A stretch of 64,000 nt of DNA from Collimonas humicola (GTDB lineage Bacteria > Pseudomonadota > Gammaproteobacteria > Burkholderiales > Burkholderiaceae_D), in assembly GCF_018304945.1 (NCBI RefSeq), contig NZ_JAGQEE010000001.1, positions 1,612,001-1,676,000 of the forward strand, read 5' to 3'. The notes below the pieces were generated by a model. The model was not told the origin of the DNA, searched no databases, and saw only the letters and a program-made list of their open reading frames with translations. Both the position numbers and the translations under genes were made by a program. Every line of letters begins with the position of its first letter. Position 1 is the stretch's first letter. Shown here piece by piece: positions 54,590 through 63,693 of the stretch.

Positions 54590-56014
54590 ATGAAGGCGAC
54601 TACTTTCAATCGGTTTGAGGAAGTACGCCTGGTACATCGAGTCCCCTTGCTGGCGATCATTCTTTTGAGTTATCTGATGATCGTGCTGGATGTCTCCATC
54701 GTGATTACCGGTCTCCCGAAAATTCGTGACGGCCTGGGCTTTTCCGCCACAGCCTTGTCCTGGGTGCAAAACGCATACACCCTGACGTTCGGCGGTTTGC
54801 TGTTGCTGGGTGCGCGTGCCGGAGACATCCTTGGCCGACGCGCAATGCTCATCACTGGATTGGCCGTATTCACCGGCGCATCGATGGCGATCGGACTGGC
54901 AGCAACCCCTGCCTGGCTGGTGTGCGCACGCGCGATACAAGGTGTGGGCGCTGCCATTCTGGCCCCATCCACCTTGGCGTTGCTATCGACAAATTTTGCG
55001 GAAGGTCCCGAGCGCACCCGGGCGCTTGGATACTATGGCGCGACGGCCGGCATCAGCGCCAGCGTTGGGTTGGTGGTAGGCGGCGTCCTGGCCGACCTGC
55101 TTTCCTGGCGCGTCGGCTTTTTCCTGAACCTGCCGATCGGCATGGCGCTGATCTGGGCGGCGCGCAAGTATATCCAGGAGACGCCGCGCCGCTCGGGCCA
55201 GCTGGATATCGTGGGCGCCGTCACCTCAACGCTTGGCATGAGCGCTCTGGTCTATGGCCTGGTCAATGCCGCCGCGCGCGGCTGGAGCCACCCGCAGACG
55301 GTAGCGACGCTGGGAGCCAGTCTGATTTTGCTGGCGTTGTTCGTTTTCAACGAGTCCCGGGTGCAGCAGCCAATATTGCCACTGCGCTTGTTCTCCAATC
55401 TTTCGCGCAATGGCGCCTATCTGTCGCGAATGCTGTTCCTCGGCGGCATGATCGGCTTCTGGTTTTACACCACACAGTTCTTGCAGGGCATATTGGGCAT
55501 GCGGCCCATGCAAGCGGGACTGGCCTTCCTGCCTGCGACGCTGATGAATTTTGCGGTAGCGATGATGGTGCCAAGGCTGGCGCAGCGTTTCGGTAATTCC
55601 CGCTTGCTTGTTGCGGGCCTTGCCACTTCAGTCATCGGCATGACATGGCTGGGACAGGTCACTGTAGATACCTCCTATTTAACGGGTATCGCGTTGCCGA
55701 TGCTGCTCATTGGCGCCGGACAAGGCGCCTCGCTCAGCCCACTCACGGTTGCCGGTGTTGCCGGGATTGCTGCGGAAGATGCGGGAGCTGCTTCGGGCCT
55801 GGTGAATGTGGCGCATCAGCTGGGCGGCTCCCTGGGCCTGGCGACGCTGATTGTCGTCTTTGCGTCTGCCGGAGGCGCCGGCATTGCCGACAGCCGGGTT
55901 GACCTTGCGCATCGTATTGCGACGGTGATGTCCGCCGGCGCAGTTCTCCTGGCGCTGGCATTGATTATTGCCCTGTTCAGCGTCGCTCGACGCAATACGG
56001 GGCGAAACATATAA
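54590..56014 (+). CDS. MFS transporter, DHA2 (EmrB/QacA) family
   Basis: A 474-residue inner-membrane drug:proton antiporter type protein with 14 helices. Motif C and A regions are seen in LLLGARAGDILGRRAMLI and VLDVSIVITGLPKIRDGLGFS. Lies 96 bases after the SDR gene on the same strand. It probably exports a substrate or a toxic intermediate of the same pathway. Confidence 0.92.
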   Translation: MKATTFNRFEEVRLVHRVPLLAIILLSYLMIVLDVSIVITGLPKIRDGLGFSATALSWVQNAYTLTFGGLLLLGARAGDILGRRAMLITGLAVFTGASMAIGLAATPAWLVCARAIQGVGAAILAPSTLALLSTNFAEGPERTRALGYYGATAGISASVGLVVGGVLADLLSWRVGFFLNLPIGMALIWAARKYIQETPRRSGQLDIVGAVTSTLGMSALVYGLVNAAARGWSHPQTVATLGASLILLALFVFNESRVQQPILPLRLFSNLSRNGAYLSRMLFLGGMIGFWFYTTQFLQGILGMRPMQAGLAFLPATLMNFAVAMMVPRLAQRFGNSRLLVAGLATSVIGMTWLGQVTVDTSYLTGIALPMLLIGAGQGASLSPLTVAGVAGIAAEDAGAASGLVNVAHQLGGSLGLATLIVVFASAGGAGIADSRVDLAHRIATVMSAGAVLLALALIIALFSVARRNTGRNI

Positions 56015-56118
56015 CCAGATCACCGTCATTGCCCTCATCGCACGCGGGCAAACCGCAATGGCGACAACAGCCCATCCAATTTTCTGAAACCTGAGTTTTA
56101 CAAACAAGGAGCATTCAT

Positions 56119-57174
56119 ATGGTGCACAAAGCTTTAAATTCCATCGTCCTGGCAGCGGCGGTTGCGGTCTCGGCAAGCCAGGCCGACGCGGCGGATTACA
56201 GAAAGAATCCCTTCACTTTGGTCTACGAGGGCGCAATTACCCAAAATCTACCGGGCAAGGTCAATATGCATCCGGTCACTTACAAGCTGAACGGCCTGGA
56301 TATTTCCGCCAACATCTATACCCCAGCCAACTACGATCCGAAGAAAACCTATCCCGCCGTGGTAGTGGCGCATCCGAATGGCGGGGTGAAAGAGCAAACG
56401 GCAGGCTTGTATGCCCAGAGGCTGGCGGAACAAGGCTACATCGCGATCACCGCGGATGCAGCGTATCAAGGCGCGAGCGGAGGCCAGCCGCACAATACGG
56501 ACAAGCCAGCAAACCGTATTGAGGATATCCATGGAATGGCGGACTTCATCACCCGGTATCCTGGCGTAGATCAGGCCCGTTTAGGCTTGCTCGGCATCTG
56601 CGGCGGCGGCGGGTACTCGTTGGCAGCGGCGCAAACAGACAAGCGATTCAAATCGGTTGCGACCTTGAGCATGTTCAACTCCGGAATGGTTCGCCGCAAC
56701 GGCTTCATGGATTCACAACTATCCACCATTCAAGAACGCCTTCAGCAGGCCTCCAATGCCCGCGCCCAGGAAGCCGCTGGCGGGGAAGTCCTCTATGCGA
56801 ACAACGTGCAATTGACCGATGAGAAAATTGCCAAGCTTCCGTTTGAAATGTATCGCCAAGGATTTGAATATTACGGAAAAACCCATGCCCACCCGAATTC
56901 GGATCCTAAATATACATTGAGCAGCCTGTTGGACCTGATGAGTTTCGATGCCACGGATCACATTGATCTGATTGACAAACCGCTGTTGATGATCGCCGGC
57001 GGCAAAGCCGACAGCCTGTACATGACAGAGCAGGCCTTTGCCAAGGCATCCGGAACCAAGGATAAAGAGCTGTTCAAAATCGATGGCGCAACGCATATTG
57101 AAACCTATTGGGTGCCTAAGTATGTGGACGCCGCCGTGGGAAAACTGGCCAAGTTTTATGCAAGAACCCTCTAG
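56119..57174 (+). CDS. Exported dienelactone-hydrolase-like alpha/beta hydrolase
   Basis: A 351-residue alpha/beta hydrolase with a signal peptide at 1-25 (ending SQADA-AD). The nucleophile elbow LLGICGGGG has Cys in place of Ser, as in dienelactone hydrolases. The acid is probably the Asp in KADSLYM and the base His in DGATHIETYW. An oxyanion-type HPNGG lies ahead of the elbow. It follows the MFS gene by 104 bases with AAGGAG upstream. Substrate unknown; an ester or lactone is expected, acting in the periplasm. Confidence 0.88.
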   Translation: MVHKALNSIVLAAAVAVSASQADAADYRKNPFTLVYEGAITQNLPGKVNMHPVTYKLNGLDISANIYTPANYDPKKTYPAVVVAHPNGGVKEQTAGLYAQRLAEQGYIAITADAAYQGASGGQPHNTDKPANRIEDIHGMADFITRYPGVDQARLGLLGICGGGGYSLAAAQTDKRFKSVATLSMFNSGMVRRNGFMDSQLSTIQERLQQASNARAQEAAGGEVLYANNVQLTDEKIAKLPFEMYRQGFEYYGKTHAHPNSDPKYTLSSLLDLMSFDATDHIDLIDKPLLMIAGGKADSLYMTEQAFAKASGTKDKELFKIDGATHIETYWVPKYVDAAVGKLAKFYARTL

Positions 57175-57217
57175 AGCGAACGACGGACGCCCCAAAGGAA
57201 TCATTCGGGAGAAATAC

Positions 57218-57676
57218 TTGAAACATCGCGCAATCAGCCTCTTCCACGCAGCGAGCATGATGCTCTGCGGCCTGTCGGTCGAGGCGCATGCCCAGGGCGC
57301 GGCGCCTGCTGCTGTCACAGAGACCAGCGCTAGCTGGCAACCGACGCGGGCTCAACAGCTGATGGGCGACATTGCCCCTAAGATGGCGGAACTGACGGAC
57401 GATGTCTTGTTCGGAGACGTATGGCAGAGGCCCCAGTTATCCAAACGGGATCGCAGCCTCATCACCGTAAGTGCACTTGTCGCCATGAATCGCCCGGATC
57501 AACTGCGCGCCCATCTTGCCTTAGCGCGCGAGAACGGGCTGAGTGAAGAAGAACTCATTGAAACGATCACGCATCTGGCGTTTTATTCCGGATGGCCAAA
57601 TGCCGTGACTGCAATTTCGGTGGCTAGAGAAGTTTTTAAAAAAACACCTGTCGAAGACAAGAAGGGAATACCATGA
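57218..57676 (+). CDS. Exported carboxymuconolactone-decarboxylase-family protein
   Basis: A 152-residue protein of the CMD/AhpD fold, starting at TTG 57218, which has GGGAG 6 bases upstream. A signal peptide ends near AHA-QG. The core [53 protein letters not shown] is the CMD helix pair; no CxxC is present, so it is not an AhpD-type peroxidase. It lacks obvious partners other than the neighbouring hydrolase and cupin. It overlaps the cupin gene by 4 bases. Confidence 0.88.
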   Translation: MKHRAISLFHAASMMLCGLSVEAHAQGAAPAAVTETSASWQPTRAQQLMGDIAPKMAELTDDVLFGDVWQRPQLSKRDRSLITVSALVAMNRPDQLRAHLALARENGLSEEELIETITHLAFYSGWPNAVTAISVAREVFKKTPVEDKKGIP

Positions 57677-58164
57677 AAAGCTACGTCGCATTGGCCGCAG
57701 CCTCGTTAATTGCCAACTCTGCCGTGTCCGGCGGACTGGATGAAAAAATTACAGTCACCGAAGTCGGCTCGCAAGACTCAACCGTCGGGCCGGCTGCCAA
57801 TTTCACCGGCACGGTGCGCGTCGACTCTCCATTTCGGGCCGCCATGCCGGCAAGAGTCGGTGGCGCAATCGTTACCTTTGAACCCGGCGCACGCACCGCG
57901 TGGCATACCCACCCTCTGGGACAAACATTGATTGTCACTGCGGGAGCGGGATTGGTCCAGCAGTGGGGCGGGAAGATCCGGCGCATTCGGGCAGGCGATG
58001 TCGTATGGATTCCGCCGGATACCAAACATTGGCATGGCGCCGCGCCTGCAACTGGCATGACACATATTGCAATCGCGGAATCGCTCGATGGAAAAGCCGT
58101 GACATGGATGGAGAAAACCACCGACGAACAATACCGCGCAAGCACGGATACCGAATCCAATTGA
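57673..58164 (+). CDS. Exported cupin-domain protein
   Basis: A 163-residue single-domain cupin with an N-terminal export segment ([19 protein letters not shown]). Metal-binding His residues lie in [20 protein letters not shown] (HxH with downstream Gln) and [15 protein letters not shown]. Coupled to the upstream decarboxylase-family gene by a 4-base overlap. This pair of cupin and CMD-fold protein recurs in oxidoreductase operons; the reaction is not known. Confidence 0.88.
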   Translation: MKSYVALAAASLIANSAVSGGLDEKITVTEVGSQDSTVGPAANFTGTVRVDSPFRAAMPARVGGAIVTFEPGARTAWHTHPLGQTLIVTAGAGLVQQWGGKIRRIRAGDVVWIPPDTKHWHGAAPATGMTHIAIAESLDGKAVTWMEKTTDEQYRASTDTESN

Positions 58165-58506
58165 ACCGCGTTCCCAACGCTTCAAGCTCTTGTAAGCGCA
58201 TAAAAGCACGTAATGAAGTCCGAACCTTGTCGGGCCCCCACGTGGAAAATGGTCGCCCATGCAGGCAACGATCATCAGCGTCCGCGCCTGACGCACGCGC
58301 GCACATATCGGTCAAAGCCGTCTATCAAGCTTACTGATTATCGCGTTCAGCTATATCCGTCATTTCATCTATCGCAATTATGGCTTGACTTAAAGCCCAC
58401 TTTAACTTGTATCCTGGCCCGCAACCCAACTTCACACATTGCTTGAATCATTAAGTTGGCCTCACGTTGCTTATATATCAACACATCAGGAATTCAAGGA
58501 GCCGAT
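58165..58506. other. Intergenic region before tpm
   Basis: No gene seen in 342 bases. AAGGAG (58497-58502) belongs to tpm. No terminator or clear promoter was found. Confidence 0.5.
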
Positions 58507-59151
58507 ATGGAAGCAAGTTTTTGGCATAAAAAGTGGGAACGAGGCGAGATCAATTTTCATGAGAGCGAGGCAAACCCGCTGCTGACAGCACATTTTGAAA
58601 AATTGCATCCGGCAAATGGCAGTCGCGTATTCCTGCCCTTGTGCGGCAAGACACGTGATATTGCATGGCTGCTTGCCTGCGGCTATCGAGTTGCCGGAGC
58701 AGAATTGAGCGGACATGCCGTCAGCGAATTGTTTAAAGAACTTGCCTTGGAGCCGAAAATATCCAAAGTCGGGAAATTGACACGTTACAGCGCCAAAGAT
58801 ATCGACATATTGGTAGGGGATATTTTTGACGTGTCTGCCGAATATCTCGGGCCTATAGACGCGATATACGATCGTGCGGCGTTAGTTGCCCTGCCCCTTT
58901 CCGCACGAGAGAAATATGCGTCGTACCTGATGAAAATAACCGGCGCGGCACCGCAATTGCTGATCACTTACGAATACGAGCAAGCGCTGATGGATGGTCC
59001 GCCGTTTTCGGTCAACGGTGACGAAGTAAAGCAACGCTATGGCGCTGCTTACCAATTGACGCTAGTCGAAAACAGGGATGTCGCGGGTGGATTGAAGGGG
59101 AAAGTGGCGTCGACGGAGACCGCCTGGTTGCTCCAGAAAGCCAACAAATAA
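58507..59151 (+). CDS. tpm: Thiopurine S-methyltransferase family protein
   Basis: A 214-residue SAM-dependent methyltransferase. The N-terminus EASFWHKKWERGEINFHESEANPLL and the SAM-binding VFLPLCGKTRDIAWLLACGYRVAGAELS and YDRAALVALP are family marks. AAGGAG 5 bases before ATG 58507 decides the start. Family members methylate thiopurines, tellurite or selenite; the natural substrate here is unknown. Confidence 0.92.
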   Translation: MEASFWHKKWERGEINFHESEANPLLTAHFEKLHPANGSRVFLPLCGKTRDIAWLLACGYRVAGAELSGHAVSELFKELALEPKISKVGKLTRYSAKDIDILVGDIFDVSAEYLGPIDAIYDRAALVALPLSAREKYASYLMKITGAAPQLLITYEYEQALMDGPPFSVNGDEVKQRYGAAYQLTLVENRDVAGGLKGKVASTETAWLLQKANK

Positions 59152-59290
59152 TGTGCTGATTCGAATCGGTGCGGATATCCTGGGCCACCCCCCGGCCTGG
59201 TGACGCAGCAGGTGGTTGACGATACTCCCCGCGGCAGGTTGTATACTGTTGGCTTTTTACGGCGACAGCCTTACTCCGAAAGACAAGATC

Positions 59291-59635
59291 ATGAGCACTC
59301 TGCCAGCCTGCCCCAAATGCAGCTCCGAATTCACCTATGAGGACGGCGGCCTCTATATTTGCCCGGAGTGCGCCCACGAGTGGCCGCAGCAGGCGGCGGC
59401 CGATGCCGCCGGCGACGGCGCCAAGGTTTACCGCGACGCTGTCGGCAATATCCTGCAGGACGGCGATACCGTCACCGTCATCAAGGACCTGAAACTGAAG
59501 GGCTCGGGCGGCGTGGTCAAGGTCGGCACCAAGGTAAAGAACATCCGCCTGGTCGACAGCGACCACGACATCGACTGCAAGATCGATGGCTTCGGCGCCA
59601 TGAGCCTGAAATCGGAGTTCGTCAAAAAGGTGTAA
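59291..59635 (+). CDS. Zinc-ribbon protein YjdM (PhnA family)
   Basis: A 114-residue cytoplasmic protein with a zinc ribbon (CPKC, then CPEC, 20 residues apart) followed by the PhnA-type beta domain [37 protein letters not shown]. The old name PhnA does not mean phosphonoacetate hydrolase activity. No operon partner is evident. Confidence 0.93.
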   Translation: MSTLPACPKCSSEFTYEDGGLYICPECAHEWPQQAAADAAGDGAKVYRDAVGNILQDGDTVTVIKDLKLKGSGGVVKVGTKVKNIRLVDSDHDIDCKIDGFGAMSLKSEFVKKV

Positions 59636-59711
59636 TCGCACGGGAGCCTTGACCGGTTCCCAAGCCGCAGTCTGGTTTCCGAGTTGCCCAACCAAGCGCT
59701 TTCCATAGCCC

Positions 59712-61055
59712 ATGCCGAGACACAATCCAGCGCTGCACCGCATCCACAAACCGCCCATGACGGCGCGCCGGCTGCGCTTCCTGATCTTCGGCGGAATCGT
59801 CTTGCTGGCCTTGCTGGGCTGGGGCCTGGCAGTCGTCCTCAAGCCGGCGATCCAGCGCACCATCGTGATCACCACCGGCGCCGACAAAGGCATCTACGCC
59901 GGTTTCGCCGACCGTTACGCGCCGCTGCTGAAGCGCGAAGGCATCACCCTGGATATCCGCAGCTCTTCCGGTTCGGTGGAAAACTATCAGCGGCTGAAGG
60001 ATCCAGACAGCGAATACGAAGTCGGCTTCATCCAGTCCGGCACCGCCGCGCCCTCGCCCGAAGACCGGCTGCAAACCATCGCCGCCGTATCGTACGAGCC
60101 GATCTGGGTCTTCTATCGCGGCGACGCCGTCGTCAACCGGCTGGCGCAGCTGCGCGGCAAGCGGATTTCTATCGGCGTTCCCGGCAGCGGCCTGCTGACG
60201 GTTTCGCGGGTGCTGCTGGGTCACAGCGGCGTCAGCGCCGATAACACCAGCCTGCAGGAAATGGATGCCTACAAGGCCTATCAAAGCCTGGAAAGCGGCC
60301 AGCTGGACGCCGCCTTCTTCATCGGCCGGCCGGATGCGCCTATGCAGCAAATGCTGCTCAACAGCGACCTCAAGCTGATGAGCTTTGCCCAGGCCGATGC
60401 GCTGGTGCTGAAATTTCCTTCGCTTTCCAAGATCATCTTCCCGCGCGCCTCGACCAGCGTCGTCAACGACCTGCCGCAAGCCGACGTCACCCTGCTGGCG
60501 GCGACCGCGCTGCTGGTTTCCAAGGACACGCTGCACCCGGCGCTGGCTTACCTGCTGCTGGAAGCGGCCAACGCCGCGCATGCGCGCGAAGACTATTTCA
60601 CGCCGCGCGGCGTGTTCCCCAACCTCAACACCGATGATTTCCCCGTCTCGGACGAGAGCACGCGCTACTTCAAATCCGGCCGCCCTTTCCTGCAGCGCTA
60701 CCTGCCGTTCTGGCTGGCCAGTTTCATCGAGCGGCGTTTGCTGATCCTGCTGCCTTTCATGGCCTTGCTGTTCGGCCTGCTGCAGGCTTTGCCGCGCATG
60801 GTGGAGGCGCGCATGAAAAACCGGCTGGTGGTGTGGTATCGGGAGATCAAGTCGCTGGAAGATGAGATATGGCAAAACAAACAGCCAAGTCCGGAACAGA
60901 TTGCGCAGTGGCGCGAGGATATCGAAAACATCGACGCCAACGCTAGCCAGATCCGGATCCCGCAGCGTTATTTCCAGGATGTGTACACGCTCAAGCAGGC
61001 GATCCGCGTAGTGCGCGACAGGATTTCACAGGTTGCCGGCAAGACCAAGGAATAG
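59712..61055 (+). CDS. Membrane-anchored TAXI-type solute-binding protein
   Basis: A 447-residue protein: an N-terminal membrane anchor (FLIFGGIVLLALLGWGLAVV), a TAXI/NMT1-type ligand domain (TGADKGIYAGFADRYAPLL, VGFIQSGTA, GVPGSGLLTVSRVLL), then a second transmembrane segment (LLILLPFMALLFGLLQAL) and a C-terminal coiled-coil-like tail. Usual TAXI proteins are soluble and work with TRAP membrane subunits; none is near. A later Met at 59757 is also possible. Confidence 0.87.
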   Translation: MPRHNPALHRIHKPPMTARRLRFLIFGGIVLLALLGWGLAVVLKPAIQRTIVITTGADKGIYAGFADRYAPLLKREGITLDIRSSSGSVENYQRLKDPDSEYEVGFIQSGTAAPSPEDRLQTIAAVSYEPIWVFYRGDAVVNRLAQLRGKRISIGVPGSGLLTVSRVLLGHSGVSADNTSLQEMDAYKAYQSLESGQLDAAFFIGRPDAPMQQMLLNSDLKLMSFAQADALVLKFPSLSKIIFPRASTSVVNDLPQADVTLLAATALLVSKDTLHPALAYLLLEAANAAHAREDYFTPRGVFPNLNTDDFPVSDESTRYFKSGRPFLQRYLPFWLASFIERRLLILLPFMALLFGLLQALPRMVEARMKNRLVVWYREIKSLEDEIWQNKQPSPEQIAQWREDIENIDANASQIRIPQRYFQDVYTLKQAIRVVRDRISQVAGKTKE

Positions 61056-61390
61056 ATCTTGCGCTGCGGCAGGCTGCTGCAGCAGCGCTACACCGTCCAG
61101 TTTCCAGACATATTGCATTCTCGTCTCGGACTGCACCGGCACGCCGTCGCGAACAATATCAAAAAGACAACTATTCGTATCGCAGCAACAGTCGCCGAAG
61201 GCGATCAAGGGCGACCGGCTGACCGGGCAGATGTTCCGCTTGCCTGCCCTCGCTGGAAGCCGCCTTCAAGGTCGGCAGCCGCGCGGCGCGCGAATTGAGC
61301 GGTCACTGGGACAGATAACGCGACATCCGGCCGAAGCGCAAATAAGACCAGGGCCGGGAAGCGGCATGCTTCCGGTCTTGTCCTGCCGGC
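61056..61390. other. Intergenic region with a TonB remnant
   Basis: No intact gene in 335 bases. It holds the decayed TonB C-terminus (61090-61160) and some frame-shifted sequence (61190-61310) of no recognised family. Confidence 0.5.
61090..61160 (-). pseudogene. Fragment of a tonB C-terminus
   Basis: About 24 minus-strand codons read DGVPVQSETRMQYVWKLDG, nearly the same as the end of the intact tonB gene 300 bases away (DGQPVQSTTRMQYVWKME). The rest of the gene is absent. It appears to be a duplicated or partly deleted tonB copy. Confidence 0.8.
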
Positions 61391-62059
61391 TCATTCCATT
61401 TTCCAGACATACTGCATGCGGGTAGTCGACTGCACCGGCTGGCCGTCCGCCATTGCAGGCGTGAAATGGCAAAGGCTCCAGGCTTTCAAGGTAGCGCGGT
61501 CCAATTCTTTGAAGCCGCTGCTTTTTTCAATCGAAGCGTCGACCACGCTGCCGTCGGCGCCGATGATCAGCTTCACGTTCACCGTCCCGGTTTCTTCATT
61601 GCGCAGCGAAGTCCTGGGGTATTCCGGCTTTTCGCAATTGCCGCTCACGCGCGCGCTGGTATGCTCTGGCCCGGCGAGCGCGGTCGTTGCCGCCGCGGGA
61701 GAAGGCTGGGCGACAGAAGTCGGCAGCTCGTTGGTCGGCGGCTTGACGCTGGTGACGGCGGCAATCACATTTTCCTGTGGCTGCTGCGCTACCTTGACTT
61801 CAGGCGGCGGCACATACGGCGGCGGCGGCGGCGCGGTGGATTTCGGCGGCGGCGGTGTCGGTTTGTCGGGCAGCGGCGGGGGCGGCGGAGGCTTGATTTC
61901 AGCGATGATCTTGGTGATCACCGGTTCCTGGATCACCTCCACCACTTTGCGGGCCAGACCTGTCACCAGTGCATATACGACCGCGATATGCATCAAGACG
62001 ACAATGCTGACGCCGACCAGCTTCCTGATCGGCCGCTCCTGTTCCAGCGTGAAATCCAT
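61391..62059 (-). CDS. Energy transducer TonB
   Basis: A 222-residue inner-membrane protein that passes proton-motive force to outer-membrane receptors. A membrane helix at about 15-35 is followed by a Pro-rich stretch (PPPPPPLPDKPTPPPPKS and PPPPPYVPPPEVK) and the TonB C-terminal domain YPRTSLRNEETGTVNVKLIIGADGSV ending in MQYVWKME. No exbB/exbD is adjacent, so partners lie elsewhere. The polyproline makes it an expected EF-P client. Confidence 0.93.
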   Translation of the reverse strand: MDFTLEQERPIRKLVGVSIVVLMHIAVVYALVTGLARKVVEVIQEPVITKIIAEIKPPPPPPLPDKPTPPPPKSTAPPPPPYVPPPEVKVAQQPQENVIAAVTSVKPPTNELPTSVAQPSPAAATTALAGPEHTSARVSGNCEKPEYPRTSLRNEETGTVNVKLIIGADGSVVDASIEKSSGFKELDRATLKAWSLCHFTPAMADGQPVQSTTRMQYVWKME

Positions 62060-62208
62060 TGCCGGACTCCTGTCTGCTCGCCTGGCTTTTTAACGATTCT
62101 GGCACCGGCGGCAAGCCAGCCGCCGATGTCCTGATTTGTTGCGGATCGTCTAATTTCATACTAGCAGCTTAGGCGCCACAGTAAAGGGTGCGCTGCAATA
62201 TTCACAGC

Positions 62209-62538
62209 CTAATCGACCACAAACAGCTTGGCGCCAACGGCGGTAAACGACCTGTGCGGCTCGGCGCCATCCGCCACCTGGTAGCTCATTCCCGGCTTCA
62301 GCACGAACTTGCGGCCGTCTTCCAGTTCCGTCTCCAGTTCTCCTTCCAGGCAGAACAGCACATGCCCCTTGCTGCACCAGTGGTCGGCCAGGTAGCCCGG
62401 CGTATATTCGACCATGCGCACCCGGATTTCGCCGAAATGGCGGGTGCGCCAGTAGGCCATCCCGCTTTCGCCCTTGTGTTCAGTCCGTTCCACGCTTGCC
62501 CAGTCGGTGGTTCCGAAAGGGATATCAGTCATCTTCAT
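62209..62538 (-). CDS. DHCW-motif cupin-fold protein
   Basis: A 109-residue single-domain cupin. Its DHWCSKGHVLFCLEGELETEL segment contains the DHCW-type motif (Asp, His, Trp, Cys) of this small family, and the second half shows GMSYQVADGAEPHRS. Both Met1 and Met3 could start. No catalytic role is known. It lies in the tonB to xdhC stretch on the same strand. Confidence 0.85.
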   Translation of the reverse strand: MKMTDIPFGTTDWASVERTEHKGESGMAYWRTRHFGEIRVRMVEYTPGYLADHWCSKGHVLFCLEGELETELEDGRKFVLKPGMSYQVADGAEPHRSFTAVGAKLFVVD

Positions 62539-62595
62539 GGTTTTCCTGGATTTTTGCGTATATCGATGCCGCCGGAAGCGGTCAAACCCTGGCGT

Positions 62596-63597
62596 TCAGG
62601 GCCGCTCGACCATCCGCACATCGTTGGCGCCGACAGCGCAGCTGGAGGGCGATGCCGCCACGCTGCCGCGGTTGCGCAACAGCACCAGTTCGGCCAGCAC
62701 AGACACCGCGATTTCCGCCGGCGAGCGGCTCCATATCTGCATGCCGATCGGCGCATGCAGCCGTGCTATCTGCTCGCTGCTCAGGTCCAGCGTCAGCAAT
62801 CTTTCCTTGCGCGCTTCGGTGCTCGCCATCGAACCGATCGCGCCGACGTAGAAAGCATCCGTCTTCAACGCTTCCATCAGCGCCATGTCGTCGACTTTCG
62901 GATCATGGCTGAGGGTGACGATGACGGTGCGGCGGTCGGGCTTGAACGCCAGCACGACATCGTCCGGCATGCCGTCCAGCCAGGTGACGTCGTCAGCCTG
63001 CCAGTTGCGGCGCTGTTCTTCGCGCGGATCGTTCAGGTAGACAGAAAAATCCAGCGCCGGCGCCATCTGCGCCAGGTATTCCGAGACCTGGCCGGCGCCG
63101 ATGATCAGCAGGCGCCAGCGCGGCCCGAAGACCTGCAGCAATTCTTCTTCATCGAAACGCAGCGCGAAATCGGCGGCGGTGGCTTCGACAGTGGCCACGC
63201 CACTGCGCATGTCGAGGCGGCGCTGCACCAGCCGGCGGCCGCCGACGGCCTCCAGCAAAGGCGTCAGCGCGGCGGCTGAGCTGAGCGGCTCGATCACCAG
63301 CTCCAGCGTGCCGCCGCAAGGCAGGCCGAAACGGCGCATCTGTTCGGCGCTGATGCCGTAGCGGACCAGTTCGATTTTTTCCGGGAAGGCGGCGGCGAAG
63401 CGCTGCATCAGGTCGTCTTCGATGCAGCCGCCGGAAACCGAGCCGGTAAAATCGCCGGCATCGGTAATCGCGAACAGCGACCCGAGCGGCCGCGGCGCCG
63501 AGCCCCAGTTGCGCACCACCGTCACCATGGCGACCCGCTTACCCTGCTGCAGCCAGGCGGCGGCGCTCTTCAATACTTGATAGTCGACTGCATTCAT
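62596..63597 (-). CDS. XdhC-family molybdenum-hydroxylase accessory protein
   Basis: A 333-residue cytoplasmic factor that helps insert sulfurated molybdenum cofactor into xanthine dehydrogenase-type enzymes. The N-domain GSVSGGCIEDDLMQRF and GLPCGGTLELVIEPL, the Rossmann LLIIGAGQVSEYLA, and YVGAIGSMASTEARKERL are present. Convergent neighbours do not encode the oxidase itself; a cytochrome c gene precedes it, as in isoquinoline/aldehyde oxidoreductase clusters, so the enzyme is probably beyond the window edge. Confidence 0.93.
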   Translation of the reverse strand: MNAVDYQVLKSAAAWLQQGKRVAMVTVVRNWGSAPRPLGSLFAITDAGDFTGSVSGGCIEDDLMQRFAAAFPEKIELVRYGISAEQMRRFGLPCGGTLELVIEPLSSAAALTPLLEAVGGRRLVQRRLDMRSGVATVEATAADFALRFDEEELLQVFGPRWRLLIIGAGQVSEYLAQMAPALDFSVYLNDPREEQRRNWQADDVTWLDGMPDDVVLAFKPDRRTVIVTLSHDPKVDDMALMEALKTDAFYVGAIGSMASTEARKERLLTLDLSSEQIARLHAPIGMQIWSRSPAEIAVSVLAELVLLRNRGSVAASPSSCAVGANDVRMVERP

Positions 63598-63693
63598 GCT
63601 CGCTTGATTCCTCTTTCAATTCTCACCAGTGTAATGAAAAACAGGATCGACCGCTTGCACGGTGGATCCTGTCGAACTGCCGGCGGCGACCGG

